From NCBI RefSeq assembly GCF_028476545.1, contig NW_026732296.1, forward strand, positions 633,501-697,500: a stretch of 64,000 nucleotides of DNA. Direction: 5' to 3'. Below the pieces are notes generated by a model, which was given only the letters and a program-made list of their open reading frames with translations, ran no database searches and was not told where the DNA came from. This document shows, in pieces, positions 1-39,300 of the stretch (position 1 is its first letter; each line of letters begins with the position of its first letter). Made by a program: the position numbers and the translations under genes. The stretch is from Physella acuta (lineage: Eukaryota > Mollusca > Gastropoda > Physidae).

Positions 1-1370
1 ATCTGAAATAATCCTCAAGTTTAAGGCTTTTGCAATATTGAATGTAGAAAAAAGTTAAACTTCCGGTTATCGGAAATCTCTCAAAAGTTGATACTGATCT
101 ACGATTTTTATATTATACTTATATATGAAACTTCATCAACCTAGCTTTAACGGTACTCAAGTTATCATGTTTACAGACACACATACACACACACATACAG
201 ATATACGGACAAGATTGCAAAACTATGATTTTCCGACTCAGGGAGATGTAAAACGTCGAGATTTGCAAAATAGAATAAAATAGAATCTCGTAGAAAAAAG
301 AATTCCACACCAAATGAAAGCCAAACAAAATGTGTATAATAGTGCGGAAAAATTTAAGTACTTTGTAAATTCAAATGCGTTTTTTGAGAAATCGGAAATA
401 GCGTAAATTACTACTTCCGGTCAATGAAATTCGACAGAAGGCAGATAATTTGATCTTTTAATTACATGTGAAATTTCATATATCTATCTGAAATAGTACT
501 CAAATTAGTACGCATACAACGCCAAAGTTTTGAAATATCTGGTTTTATAACTTTTGCCCGATTAAAATAATTCCTCTATAGGCCTACTCCGGATGTGATA
601 AAGGACTGAGGTGTAAAACGGTGAAAACTGTCATAATTTAACCCATTTTCTAATATGATCTTTTCCATTGCAAAGTAAATACATCGTTCCATCGTGAAAC
701 TACTAATCACATATACTCTAATATCGTGTTTAAAAAACGTCTATATCGTTTATTCCCGCTGAAAATTGTGAAAATTATAATTCCATATCTGGCAAGCCAG
801 TCAAAAGTATTTAAAAACGGAGATTTGATATGGGTTATGGTTTTCCGTGTTTGTTGTTTTTAATGTTTATTTTTTGCATTGATATTAATAGTTTTGAATA
901 CATTCCTTTTTATAGCTGTGCCATTCTTTAGTATACCTTATTACAATAATAATTTTTTGTTAAAAGGGAAAAATTGCTTTTCAGTTTGCTTAGGAGAGAT
1001 CTATTAAAATGAGCTTTTTGTAGTTTTGTCTATGCTACAGTAGCAGATCTGTTGTTTTTTTTTTAAATTAAATTTTAAATTAAAATTATTTTTGTTGTTT
1101 GGTCGGTTTTTGCCCATGGTATCCACGTATTTTCAGTCACCTTCTGATAGAGGAATTAATATGTATGCCCGTGGGATCATAGGCCTACTTGTACTGACTT
1201 TCAAAACAGGCAGATAACAATTTTAGATAATTTATTGTTGAATTGTAGGCACCATGGCTACACCATTTTCCTTTAAATAATAAACTTTCGTACTCATTAT
1301 CTACTTTTTTTTTACTTGATTAATATTTCTTGTAATTATCATCTAGGCCAATATAATAGACGCTCCAGCA
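1..1370. other. AT-rich DNA, no gene recognised
   Basis: Only short frames, a CA/TG-rich patch near 170-200 and homopolymer T runs are seen. Gene A should continue through here as an intron towards its last exon outside the window. I find no match to the gene B last exon. Confidence 0.5.
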
Positions 1371-1378
1371 GTGGCGGA

Positions 1379-1425
1379 ACTAGAAAAAATGGGCCACCCC
1401 GCAAAAAAAATTTTTGGGCCCCCCA

Positions 1426-1491
<66 letters not shown>

Positions 1492-3421
1492 ATACGAACA
1501 TAGGATACATAGGATACTCATTTCTGGCCTGATCGGGTTTTGAAAAAAAAAATCAATTAAATCTAATCACAACAACATGTCATGTGTATCAGTGGCGGAA
1601 CTAGAAAAAATAACCTTCTGATTTAGGGGAGGGGGGATTAACAAAAAGCCAGACCCTCACACACCCCCACCTCAATGACTATTAATAATGTTCAATTAAT
1701 TCTAAATAAATTTCTAAATAATTATATAAAAAATAATCTTACCTGCCCTGTTTTGTGAATTAGATGTGCCTAATACTATGAAAGTAAATTAATATGTGTT
1801 GACTAGATCTAGTGCTGTCTAGTGTCTGACAAAATGTGCTGAAGTGGTGAATCATACGGTTAGGAAGTAGTTCATAAACGATACATTTATCTCCTCGATA
1901 CTTGTGAGGTTGAGAAAGAGGGATGGGATAGGGGTCGGCTCGGGAAAAAAACTTGAAAGAGACAACAAAACGCCTTGATCTATGTACGTCAGCATCGCCC
2001 ATTGTAAAACTTACTCAGGGGAGATAATTTGAAGTATAGGCCTTAAACGTTTACTATATTTCTTGTAAAATCAAAAACAAGTAAACGTATATAAAACTGA
2101 AGTTTCTAGTATTATATTATTTTTTTAAAATTATTTGTACGATACAAGATAGTACCGGATACAAATTCAACCACTATCACAAACACATATTTTAACATTG
2201 AAAAATGTACAATGGATTTCGGGTCCCTTACCAATGCCGCAAATAAGAACCGCGCATCATGAAAGCCCACTTCATATGTAGCGGCTTTTCGTGCTATGGA
2301 CTTTGTTGTTTTTTTAAAAAGAATTTTGCCGGCGACAGCGTGTGTTTGATTGTAGGGAAATAGAACTCGGCCTTGACGATGGTTAAAAAATACAACTATA
2401 AATAACTGTTTTAAATATGTAAAAAAATTGTCGACAATTTTTTAACCCCCTTTTTGGTCCCCATCCCCTGCCCCATCCGCCACAGTACACTTTGGAGGAT
2501 CGGTCAAACAGTTACGTGTCCTCTTTTTAGCTATCAAAGGGAGGGGGGGGGGGGGGCAACGAGTCAAAGAAGTCATTCAAAATTTGAAGAGTTGCCTATA
2601 TTTTACACTGTAGTTTGTGTAATGGATTTTATCTTTTGTGGAAGAGCGTGGTATAGTGACTGTAGAATAAAAATAATCGTACCGCAGCTACAGTGTTTTT
2701 CTTTTACAAACCAAATATTAAGGCAAAAATTAAATTCAAAATTAAAAAAAAAAATTAATTTTGGTCAGCCGTGGGCCCCTAAACGGCCTGCCCCGCCACC
2801 CCCCCCCCCTTCCCGCGCATTGCGGGGTCTGGCGGGACTGTAGTTCCGCCCCTGTTCATCAGGTAAATGAACAACTACTGACTAGTGTCTTTAATAAAAT
2901 GTGCAGAACTGGTCAGTTTACAGTTCATAGACGGTTCGTTAATCTATGCATTACATCTTATTGTAAGAGTAAGGGCAGTGGTGAGGGGTAGAGGTGAGGG
3001 GTAGGGGGCAGGGGGGGGGAGAGAGTTGGGAAGGGAGGCGGACAAGAAAGCGCCGATAAACATCTACATCAATAGTGCCGACTTTTTCCGATCGTCTAGA
3101 AGACCAGGATAGTCGCCTCGCCGCAACATTTCCCCAGCCCGATTTCAAAGCGTGCCGGCACAGTCAAATTTCAGATGCTTCGTCTTTGAAGTTGTCTATA
3201 TGTCTGGCGGTCTCTCGAGTTATAGTCTGTGCATTTTTCTCAAAGACGTTTGCCGACTATCATGTTTGTTTGTAACTGTAGAAGAAAGATAACTCGACCT
3301 CCACCTATTTTTTTTTTTGTGTTAATTTTTTAAAAAATAATTTAGCCAGGATTTTTGGGCCCCCAATTGGTCTGGGCCCCCCCGCATTGCGGGGTCTGGC
3401 GGCACTGTAGTTCCGCCCCTG
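1379..3421. mobile_element. Non-autonomous hAT-like DNA element, composite
   Basis: Terminal inverted repeats read CAGTGGCGGAACTA on the left and, inverted, CAGGGGCGGAACTA on the right. An exact 8-bp target duplication CGCTCCAG lies at 1371-1378 and 3422-3429, as expected for hAT. Inside, another left-like end starts at 1590 and another right-like end stops at 2854, and the segments near 1795-1890 and 2870-2945 resemble each other, so related copies are nested or duplicated. No transposase frame is seen. It sits in the gene A intron next to the missing last exon. Confidence 0.72.
1432..1488. repeat. (TA)n microsatellite
   Basis: Uninterrupted TA dinucleotides inside the hAT-like element. Confidence 0.95.
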
Positions 3422-3887
3422 CGCTCCAGGTGAAAGATCATGCTTGTTTTATAAAATGTTCTAGACTTTTTTCTCCGGGGGGAGGGGGGAGGGGGCGGAC
3501 ACTAGTAAAAGTATATGTTTTCTATATAAACTCCATTTCTGTTTGGGGGGGGGGGGGGGTAGGCGGTAGCCCACCCAACCCCAAAGAAATGCCTGGAAGA
3601 AACTCTGGTTTTATGAAGAAAATGTTTCAAGATAAAAAAATGTGTTTGGCGGGCTTTATACTCTCGACATGAATATTAATGTATATAACTTTTCTTTATT
3701 ATGCCTATTTTATGCTGTTGCTAAAATTATCGGAATTAATCAGAGCAAGTATATATCAAAACATATTCAAATGATAGTTTAAAACAGGTTATATAGGTGG
3801 CTTAGGCAGAATTAACATATTTAAAATTCATCTCTAGTTGAAAAATAAAATATTTGATTCTGAAGTGAATTTAATCTTATAACTTAC

Positions 3888-29592
<25,705 letters not shown>

Positions 29593-30857
29593 TTTAAACT
29601 AATCCAAATATCGTAAATAAACGTTAAATATCTAAGAGCCTTTTAAAAACCGTCATGTTGGAAAACTATAAGCTCACATTTTAAATACTGTTTTAAAATA
29701 TGAAATAGTAGCTTATATGTGTACACACGAACGGATATTGAAATGTGTAGACAAACGATCTAGCTGTCTCGTGAATTAATTTAAAACGACACGTCCCATG
29801 CCTTAGAATTCAATATGAATAGAATTATAGGAGAAAGCTATTTCTCTTTTGGGCTTATGTGACATAACGTGTACACAATATTAAGATAACAGACATACAA
29901 TAATCGAATGATTCTAGAGTGATATTAGCAGCTAACAATATGGAGTTTTATAAATAATACTAAATGGCTTAGTACTTTATATTATTCAGATTTTAAAAAC
30001 TCAAACGTTTTATATAAATTTAGTTTAATTATTTAAATGGATCTACGGCACTAGATTGTATCTTTTGTGAAACCGTTTCATGCTTTAAATAATAAACTTC
30101 ATCAATTTAATCAACGTGTTCATGGTTATTAAGATTTTAACCGACGAAATTCGAAACAACGGTAAATAAAAAATCAAAACAGACTATAGTTGAGTGATCT
30201 GCTTTCTGTAGTTAAAAGCCACACTTGTCTTAGTTAAATGAGATTATTTTTTCCTTATAAGGCATGGTCAACAACATAAAAACTTAATGATGTAAAAATT
30301 TTAAAGATATAACAATCGGAAGCAGTTAGACTTTAAAATTCGCAAATGTTGATTTACGAACATTATTTGATAAAAATGATATAACGATATAATATTTAAA
30401 TAAATTTGAAGCTACCATTTTAAAATTCATCGTCATTTGACTCGGTATTCAGAGATGGGGTGGGTATTGTGAAAAGGGTGTGTGTTGTATGGGAAAGGGG
30501 GGGGGGGGGGGTTCAGATTGATTGATCGCAGGACTAGTGAGCTAACTATTTCGTCACCTGACACATTCGTATAAGTAAATATAGTTTGGCATAAATTATG
30601 CAGTCAATCAGCACTTGGTGTAACAAGAATGGGTTAGTAGACCTGGCCACGAGCCAATAATCACGTACATTTTTTCTTTAAGGAGATTTGTATGTGACTG
30701 GTCTAGCGGTAGAGTAAGTCATAGAAAATCAATACAAACATTTCAATGTTAGCTCGTATTGACGGAAAACGATATGGTTAAAGAGCATTTTTTGTCTGAT
30801 AGAATGTGTGTATGAGAGTATGACGCAAAAAAGTAGGCTTATAGATTGACTTAGAAG
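29593..30857. other. Upstream of gene A, no feature seen
   Basis: AT-rich, with one G run at 30499. Should contain the gene A promoter, but no convincing TATA or initiator was singled out. Confidence 0.4.
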
Positions 30858-31278
30858 CAGTAGCGTTTGCAAGGGGGGGGGGGGAGCCGCTCCCCTTACG
30901 ACCATTTTATGGATAGTGGCGCCTTTTTCGGAGATTAATAAAATTTAATTTAAAACAAGTTTCTAAACATAAAAAACAACAAGAGCGAACTCATTACTGA
31001 AGCTAAGAATTAAAAAACGGTAATATTATGTACCCTAATTATCACATTTTATTAACTTATCGCAAGTAAATCTATAGCCTACTTTTTGGCTTACTTATCG
31101 GTGCATAGCTCAGCGCAACATGTCTGCCCTAGCGCCCGTACATCTGTTTTTTTATGTTATTCCTGCTCAGTTTAGCAGAAGTTTTGAATTATAACTATAA
31201 AAACAAATTTGGTTGGGGGGGGGGGGCGCCAAATTGAACGTTTGTCTCCGGGCGCCGTGAGGGGTCGTTACACCTCTG
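30858..31278. mobile_element. Degenerate MITE related to the GGGTGACACCA family
   Basis: CAGTAGCGTTTGCAAGGGG on the left; GTCGTTACACCTCTG on the right (inverted CAGAGGTGTAACGAC). Two internal G runs. The target duplication is not clear. Confidence 0.5.
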
Positions 31279-31631
31279 ACCTAAAGTGTGCCCAGTAGAT
31301 TATGCTTTTGCGTATCGTCGGCATGCCAATATTAACTGGTAGGGGAAACTGCAGGTCCCCTGCTTGTCAGCTGATCTAGAAGATATTTCAAAGACATTTT
31401 TGTACAGATGCAAACAATTTTAGGGACATTGTGTTAAAACTCTATGTAAATATATGTAAATATATGTAGGGGATGAGGTACCTAAATAAATGTTAAGAAA
31501 AATAAACATATTCTCACACAACTTCCATAACGTTAGTATGAGTCAAGATAATCAGCACGTAAAACAATAGAAAAACCACTGTGGATAAAAGTAAAACTGC
31601 CTTCAAAATGAATAGGCAAATGTCACCTAAA

Positions 31632-32475
31632 ACTTAACCTAAACCTAAACCTAAACCTAAACCTAAACCTAAACCTAAACCTAAACCTAAACCTAAACCT
31701 AAACCTAAACCTAAACCTAAACCTAAACCTAAACCTAAACCTAAACCTGAACCTGAACCTGAACCTGAACCTGAACCTGAACCTGAACCTGAACCTGAAC
31801 CTGAACCTGAACCTGAACCTGAACCTGAACCTGAACCTGAACCTGAACCTGAACCTGAACCTGAACCTGAACCTGAACCTGAACCTGAACCTGAACCTGA
31901 ACCTGAACCTGAACCTGAACCTGAACCTGAACCTGAACCTGAACCTGAACCTGAACCTGAACCTGAACCTGAACCTGAACCTGAACCTGAACCTGAACCT
32001 GAACCTGAACCTGAACCTGAACCTGAACCTGAACCTGAACCTGAACCTGAACCTGAACCTGAACCTGAACCTGAACCTGAACCTGAACCTGAACCTGAAC
32101 CTGAACCTGAACCTGAACCTGAACCTGAACCTGAACCTGAACCTGAACCTGAACCTGAACCTGAACCTGAACCTGAACCTGAACCTGAACCTGAACCTGA
32201 ACCTGAACCTGAACCTGAACCTGAACCTGAACCTGAACCTGAACCTGAACCTGAACCTGAACCTGAACCTAAACCTAAACCTAAACCTAAACCTAAACCT
32301 AAACCTAAACCTAAACCTAAACCTCAACCTCAACCTCAACCTCAACCTCAACCTCAACCTCAACCTAAACCTAAACCTAAACCTAAACCTAAACCTAAAC
32401 CTAAACCTAAACCTCAACCTCAACCTCAACCTAAACCTAAACATAAACCTAAACCTAAACCTAAACCTAAACCTC
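31632..32475. repeat. 840-bp AACCTN hexamer array in blocks
   Basis: AACCTA units, then about 85 AACCTG units, then alternating AACCTA and AACCTC blocks. It is not the telomeric CCCTAA unit. The 273-codon Arg-Phe/Arg-Leu frame across it is a repeat artefact. Confidence 0.97.
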
Positions 32476-35353
32476 TTCCCAAAGACATTTTATTTTTAAA
32501 GACTACCAACCGAAGTAACTCTAGACCTAGTAATATAGAAACAATGTGCAGGGAAGACGAACAGATAACTCTCTTCATTACCAAATTGTTCACTCTCTTC
32601 AATCCTACACAACAATGCGGCTTAAATCGATCATTAACCCCACACACGGGATTGCCACTGTGACGGCTGGGAAATGGTAGACAACCTGACCACCCCTTAC
32701 ACCCTTCCCCCACACCCCTCACATGCTCCAAGATGATCAACAAATATTGACAATTGCCTTCACGAGATCACTCATATACTAGCAACGTACAGAGGACGCG
32801 ACCTTATGGACCAAGAGGCGATAGCAACGAGACCGTTCAAAGTGAAATAATAAAAACAAATACATTTACACGAAGCCTAACTTCATTCCCCCCCCCCCCC
32901 CTTTTTTTTTTCTCTGCAAAATAAATAACTGTAGACGTAACACCTCACTCAGTTTAACACGAGAAGTTACACGAGCCATCGGAACAACTCAGATGTTGAT
33001 GACAGTAAGGCGACTGGTAAAGGGGCGACCACACGATTATTCCACCCTCTCCAACATGTACAAAAAAAAGCACAGAGTTAGCAACATATCGCTTAGTTAC
33101 AACCCCCCCCCTCCCAACTGAAAACGATACGGCAGTGAACGAGCACACAACACACAAAGCTAAGCAACGACCGAGACATTATGTGGGGAAGGACAACTAC
33201 ATATAGAACGTGACAGACTACATCAACAGTCTAGGCAAAACCCGTGGAATGGTAAACTCCTGCGACCGACTTGTAACAGCGACGTAGAGGACATGACCTT
33301 ATCATGACCTTATGGACCACGAGGCGACGAATACAACACTTGATTAAGGGAAACGATAAACAAATAAAACCTGTCTACACAAGTTCAAGAAACACCCATT
33401 GTTGCCAAAGCAATAGACGCAATACCACAATCATTACAACAGTATACATTTCAGAGCCACACCAAGCCGTAATGCAATCACAAGTGCTCCCCTTTCATTA
33501 TGAGGATAAAAAATGTAATGCCGGGCCAGGTAAAAGGCTCCGTCCGCTCCCCTCCTTTTGTTCTTCTTTTGCACCACGCATGCCATTTGATTTTTTTTTC
33601 ATGCATTAATATTAAGAACTAATCATATGGAATTTATTCTGTCTGTATTCTAGCCGCTTTGTTCCCGAAAGGGAAGCCATCAAGTAAATACCGAGCCAGT
33701 CAGGAAGCCAGGACTGTCTCCCTTTATTTACACCTCTGCCATAATAAGTTATTTTCCAATTTATGTACAAATATTTTGCGCTCACTGTTCTCTTTACAAA
33801 AACTTGGACATCTTGAGCCTACTATGTTGAGCGAAAAAAAAAAATTTGCACTTTCATATTCTTTGCACTTTCATATAATGGCCCCTTTTTCTAAGTCTAA
33901 AGAAAAACAAAAAAGCAAAAATGAAACCAAGAAATAATAAATCACCATTTTATAAAATTTTACGTTTTGTATTAGGTTTAATATCTTCAATGAATGAAAG
34001 TGCATGTTACAAAGAAGTATTACTATTGTAAATCTGTATCAGTCCTCACAAGCCGATTATGAAAACCGTAATACTAAAGGTAAACTAGCGATGTAAATTA
34101 CATGTCTGAGGCGAAAATGAAGGCAAAAAATAATTCTTTGACCTAAACAGGAAAAAGCAATAGCATCTCTGGCATTTGACAACCTAGCACATTCCTTAGC
34201 GGTTGAATTGATGTGCCCTTTGTAGGTTTAAATCAAAGTCCCGAAAATCTCATTGCACAGCTGTTGTAGGCTTAGAATGACTTGGATAAAAGATATATAC
34301 CGATTCACTCCATGATGACTGTTTCTAACGAAACCATTGAGGAAATGTAGACGCACCAAAACGTAAACATGCGCTTCTATAAAAAGTATTTGTAACTTTT
34401 TTTCAACAGTTGACCGTAGTTTCATTGTACATGATTTATATGATTCCGCTCTTCAGTACATACAACTCATGACCTGCCAGTTTAGTCTACAGGTTAATTA
34501 TAATTCCTTTTTTTGGTCTTCTTTTATACCATCAGGTTTTACCCCCTAAGTTGGCCATAGTATGAATGGGAGCTCAAACGTTTAACTAAAAAAATTTCAA
34601 TGAAAATCCGCAAATCTTCATAACAGTAATCACACAACTTTTAACATGATCTAATACTTAATATTTCTCTACACTGCCAATATATGAGAACAGGCAAAAC
34701 AGGAGAAAAAAAATTTAAAAAATTAAAAAAGACTCGTGTACCTTGTTGTGTAACACAAACTATAATACAACACATAATTTAGTCTATACAGCTGATTCTA
34801 ATTTTAAGAATTCGTCCTTACTTCTTTCTACCCAGCCATCCGTACCTAACATCGGTTTTGCCGTGCTCTATACACTGTTGTATGAATCGGGGTGTGTTCA
34901 TGCGATGTTTAAAAGGTCGTGGATCTATATAAAACAACTTTCTTGATCACAGACCGTGAAAGGAAATGTTCACTCAAGTGTGAACTCGCAACCTCAAGTT
35001 ACACCGTTGGTGATTACTCGAGATGTAGGATACACAGTGACTGCAAACAGTTAACATACATGCGTCAAAATCCACCATGTAAACTTATGAGACTTTTTAC
35101 TATGATCATTTACTTTGAAATAAAAAAAAAAAAAAAACTATTCTTAATTTTGATATGGAGTTAATAAACACAGTGAAACACTAAACACACCATGAGAAAG
35201 TGTAGCTGATTCATTATGTATGTGTGATTAAATATATTGCTAGATCGAAAAGCAAAAACGTATCAGTTGATAAAAGTAACTGAATTTTTAAACTGTATTG
35301 AAATATCAGATTCTGTTCGTATAAATAAAACATATGAATAAATTAATCATGTA

Positions 35354-35357
<4 letters not shown>

Positions 35358-35430
<73 letters not shown>
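35358..35430. repeat. (CT)n microsatellite
   Basis: CT dinucleotides with one CCT interruption. Confidence 0.97.
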
Positions 35431-35431
<1 letters not shown>

Positions 35432-36089
35432 ACCATTTATATACCTTCAATTTATTTTAGGTGGCTTTAGAAAATGAAGAAATTATGACCAGGCCAGTCT
35501 AACTACCAACCACAAACTACACAACAAAGAACCTATCCGGAGGCCGTCAGCTGTTGTATAGAAAAACACCGGGTTTTCTTTTCCCCCGCCATCCCAAAGC
35601 GCATTGTAAAATGTATGAACAGAGCATTACTACGATCAGTTCAATTCAGAAAGAAATACGCGGTACAGAAATAGACGGACAATTTGAAAATAGTGTGTGA
35701 AGTTTGTGGTCATCTCCTGCAGAAAATGACAGGGACATGCTTTTCAAGTTACATTACCATGAGCATAATGAGTACTTATAAAAGTGATTACGTTCTGATC
35801 CATCGTCCGTAATCCACGTATTTCGCCCATGAATTCTCTCAAAGAAGAAGCTTTAGTTTTCTAATTAAAATAAATCAAATCAAAGTAGAGTTCATAAAAT
35901 ACTTTTATTTAACAAATAATAAATCTAAAAAAGAACGTTAGTAAATATTCGAATTCTTATATTTAAACTGTAATCTAAAAACTAATATAAAGACGGTAGC
36001 ATATATTTTCAGATTGTATTAGGGTGGTCTATTGGTAATTTCCCAACTATTCCCGCAAACATTGAGCCTCTAATTAAAAAGATTTAACG

Positions 36090-36205
<116 letters not shown>

Positions 36206-36373
36206 TATTTATGTACATATCCAATCACATAATTGCATGGATTCTTACTTAGAGTTTACTAAACAAATAAATTATAACAAAGAGATATATTTAGTTAAGA
36301 GCTTAAAATAATCTAAAACAGGGTGTAGTAGACAAGCAAGATGGAATTTTTTTGTGATATAGATATTTACACC

Positions 36374-39300
36374 CTAAACAAAGATGGCAATTAGAAAACC
36401 TATTATTGTCATCATTGTTTTATTTTCTATTTTACTAGTCTTTGACTTAACACCTTGATTGATGACGTCAAACTTGAGCTTCAGCTCCCCTTCTGTGTTG
36501 GTCACACTCAGTATGTAGGTCGTGATGACCCTGGTGGTTTTATCATAGAAGGTCACGGTGACCAGACCAAATGGTGGCACCGTGCTGATGTACGAGATAT
36601 CGTAGGTTTTCTTGTCTACGTCAGAAACGGAATTCCCTGATTCTATTTTTAGACCAAATTTTGTCGGCTCAGGATATCCGTAAATCTCAAGTGTAAACAC
36701 TGTGTTTTTGTCACGTGACACGCGGACAACGGGGACTTCCGGTGGTGGATATCTTATTTTTAGTACACCTGAAAATATACAGATAAAACTGCTTTCGGTT
36801 TTGGGTTTCTTACTGTCAGCTGACCTAAAATATAAATTAAGTGTAAGTTTAAAAGTAATGCAAAAATAATTTTAAAATATAGGTACGGTGTTATTTATAC
36901 TAGACTATACCAAAAACATATCAGTTGAGTTGCTTGCAATTGAATGCAATTAATGTTTACACTTAATAAAATGAACATACACTCAATATTAACATCCACA
37001 AGTTTGTGATCCATCGTCCCGCTATCCTCAAAGCCATTGACTCCCATACAAAAATATCGTCCCGAGTCTTCACATTGTAGATCTTCTAGAACCAGCTCCA
37101 AGACTGACGTGTTAGATTGGATTTCTTTCACCTGTCCAAGACCGCTGCCATTGATCAAGGCTTTAGCAGAAGGTTCTCCTTCTACTTCACAGTAAAACAC
37201 AACAATGGCACCAACACTTACGTTCATGGAAATGGTATTGTTTACTGTAAACTTGACAACGTCTGGTCCATCTAAACATGTTATATTATTCATCTAAAAT
37301 AAACTGCTAAAACAAAAAACTAAAGGCTTTTATTACATCGTAAGATAAATATAATTCAACATTTAAAGAAATCGAATGCCTTGTTTCAATAGGTAGCCTA
37401 TATAATAAACCTGGTAGTAAAACGTACTAAATTGCAACTTACAGTAAAATCTAGCCACAAAATGTACATCAGTCACTAAACCGGATACTGAAGTTGCTCG
37501 ACAAATGTATGCCTGTTTGGTCTCTGAGTTATTAGAAATATATCAGAAAAACTGTTACAATTTATAATTTAAGCTTAAAGTAATTGAAAGTCAAATTTAC
37601 ACACACGTTTTTACTAGTAATTTTAAAAATTAATTTCAAAACGTTTAAATAAAAAAATAAGTTTTGATGTAATTCTAATTAGCATTGTTATACTGAAATT
37701 ACTTATTTATTTTTCGAAACCACAGTAATAATGTATATTTTTTAGATCGATATTTACAAAGCATTATACCGAACAAATTCGATATAGTTATAAATATATA
37801 CAAGAAACAAAATACCAAGTTAGAGCAAAGCATTTAAAACTTACCATTTCCCCTGGAGTCAATGGTTAGAACTGATTCGCCTGTTAAGGAAACTGGCCGA
37901 TTGTTTGTTCTGTACCATCTAATTGTAGAGTAAGTTTTATCTGAGCTCGACACAACACAGCCACACTCAGCTGTTGTCCCACGTCTGATGTAGCCGTTTT
38001 TAACTCCTGGACCTCTTGGACAGTCAGCTGACAGACTCACGTTTGGGGGATCTGGAGAATATATTATAGATGAATTGGTTACACGAGAAAAGTATAATAA
38101 TGTCCAGAAACAAACTAATAAATAAATGTTTATTTTTCTTTGTCCTTAAAAATAAAAATAACGTTAACTGTAAATTAGAAAGGAATTTAAAAAATATTTT
38201 AATAAACATCTTATTTTCTACAATTGTCTAAAAACTGATTTTTCGCTAATTTATGCTACCGAAAATTATTACTTTCTTTCTGATTGGGAGGTAATTCTAC
38301 ACAGTCGCTTGCTAGCAACGAAAATTCATCAATTTCTATTGAAAATGTCAGGTTGTAAAAAGTTTCGATTGTTGAATTCTGTCTTGATAGTCGCCAAACC
38401 CAGGTATGAATGAATGAACCGTTGTCTTCTTTATTTGATTCATCAACCAACTAAAACGAGAAATATTATCACATAGATTATTAGGTAAATATTTGAATGG
38501 TGTCCTTATTGAAAGTCTTTTTACTTAACTCTCAAAGGACATAGGGCTTGTAAGAAGCTAGCCAAATTTAATAGTTCGTTAACCGTTTTCCTATCAAGGG
38601 CAGTTGATAACTACGGGAAGCCTAGCGGTAGAGCGCTAGACTACTGAACCCAAAAGTCTTGAGATCGAATAAATGTTTAAGTCAGAATGTCCCTGAATAC
38701 ACCCAGCTGTGATGGGTGCCTGACTCACGTTCGTGAAAGTAGGGGCCACTAGACACAGCGCTGAGCACACTATCCCTTCATATGCCGAGGTCACTGAAAC
38801 AGGTGAACTTTTATTTCTCTTGTTTCATGGACCGTCATGTTCATATAAGGAACTTTACTTTTTAAATAAACAAATTGAAACATTTTTATTACCCGTCCTG
38901 CTACATTAGGGTCCTCAAACTTCCACATGGATAACGACGAATATGTTTTAGTTCGACATGTCAAAGTTAGATCAAAAGTATTATAGTTGTTCTGGAGTGT
39001 AGGCAGCTCACATTTTAACAATTTATCAACTGGTAGAGAAAGTGAAATGTATTTTTAAAAATATAAAATTACACAAGTGTATAAAAAATATTATATGGGC
39101 TACACATTGTAAGTCGTGTGTAACTTAAGATTTAAGATACACATGTTTTCGATAAACGTGACTTTCTGCTCATAACATTTTATTTCTTAATTCGGTTTTA
39201 ACATCTTTTAACTATCTAACCCGAACATTTCAAACTTCTACAGCCAAGGGTTATCATTTTATTGCGACGTGAAACATGGTACATGGGCTAGGCAGCCTAT

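Noticed and set aside
1760-2002. 80-codon minus-strand frame as an exon
   Set aside because: Lies inside the hAT-like element; no splice-compatible homologue in gene B.
31623-32444. 273-codon Arg/Phe/Leu frame
   Set aside because: Translation of the AACCTN array only.
31632-32475. Telomere array
   Set aside because: The unit is AACCTA/AACCTG, not the CCCTAA expected for molluscs, and it is internal.
33304-33937. Plus-strand frames of 92-101 codons between genes A and B
   Set aside because: No recognisable domain, no repeat of the frame elsewhere, and length within chance for this composition.
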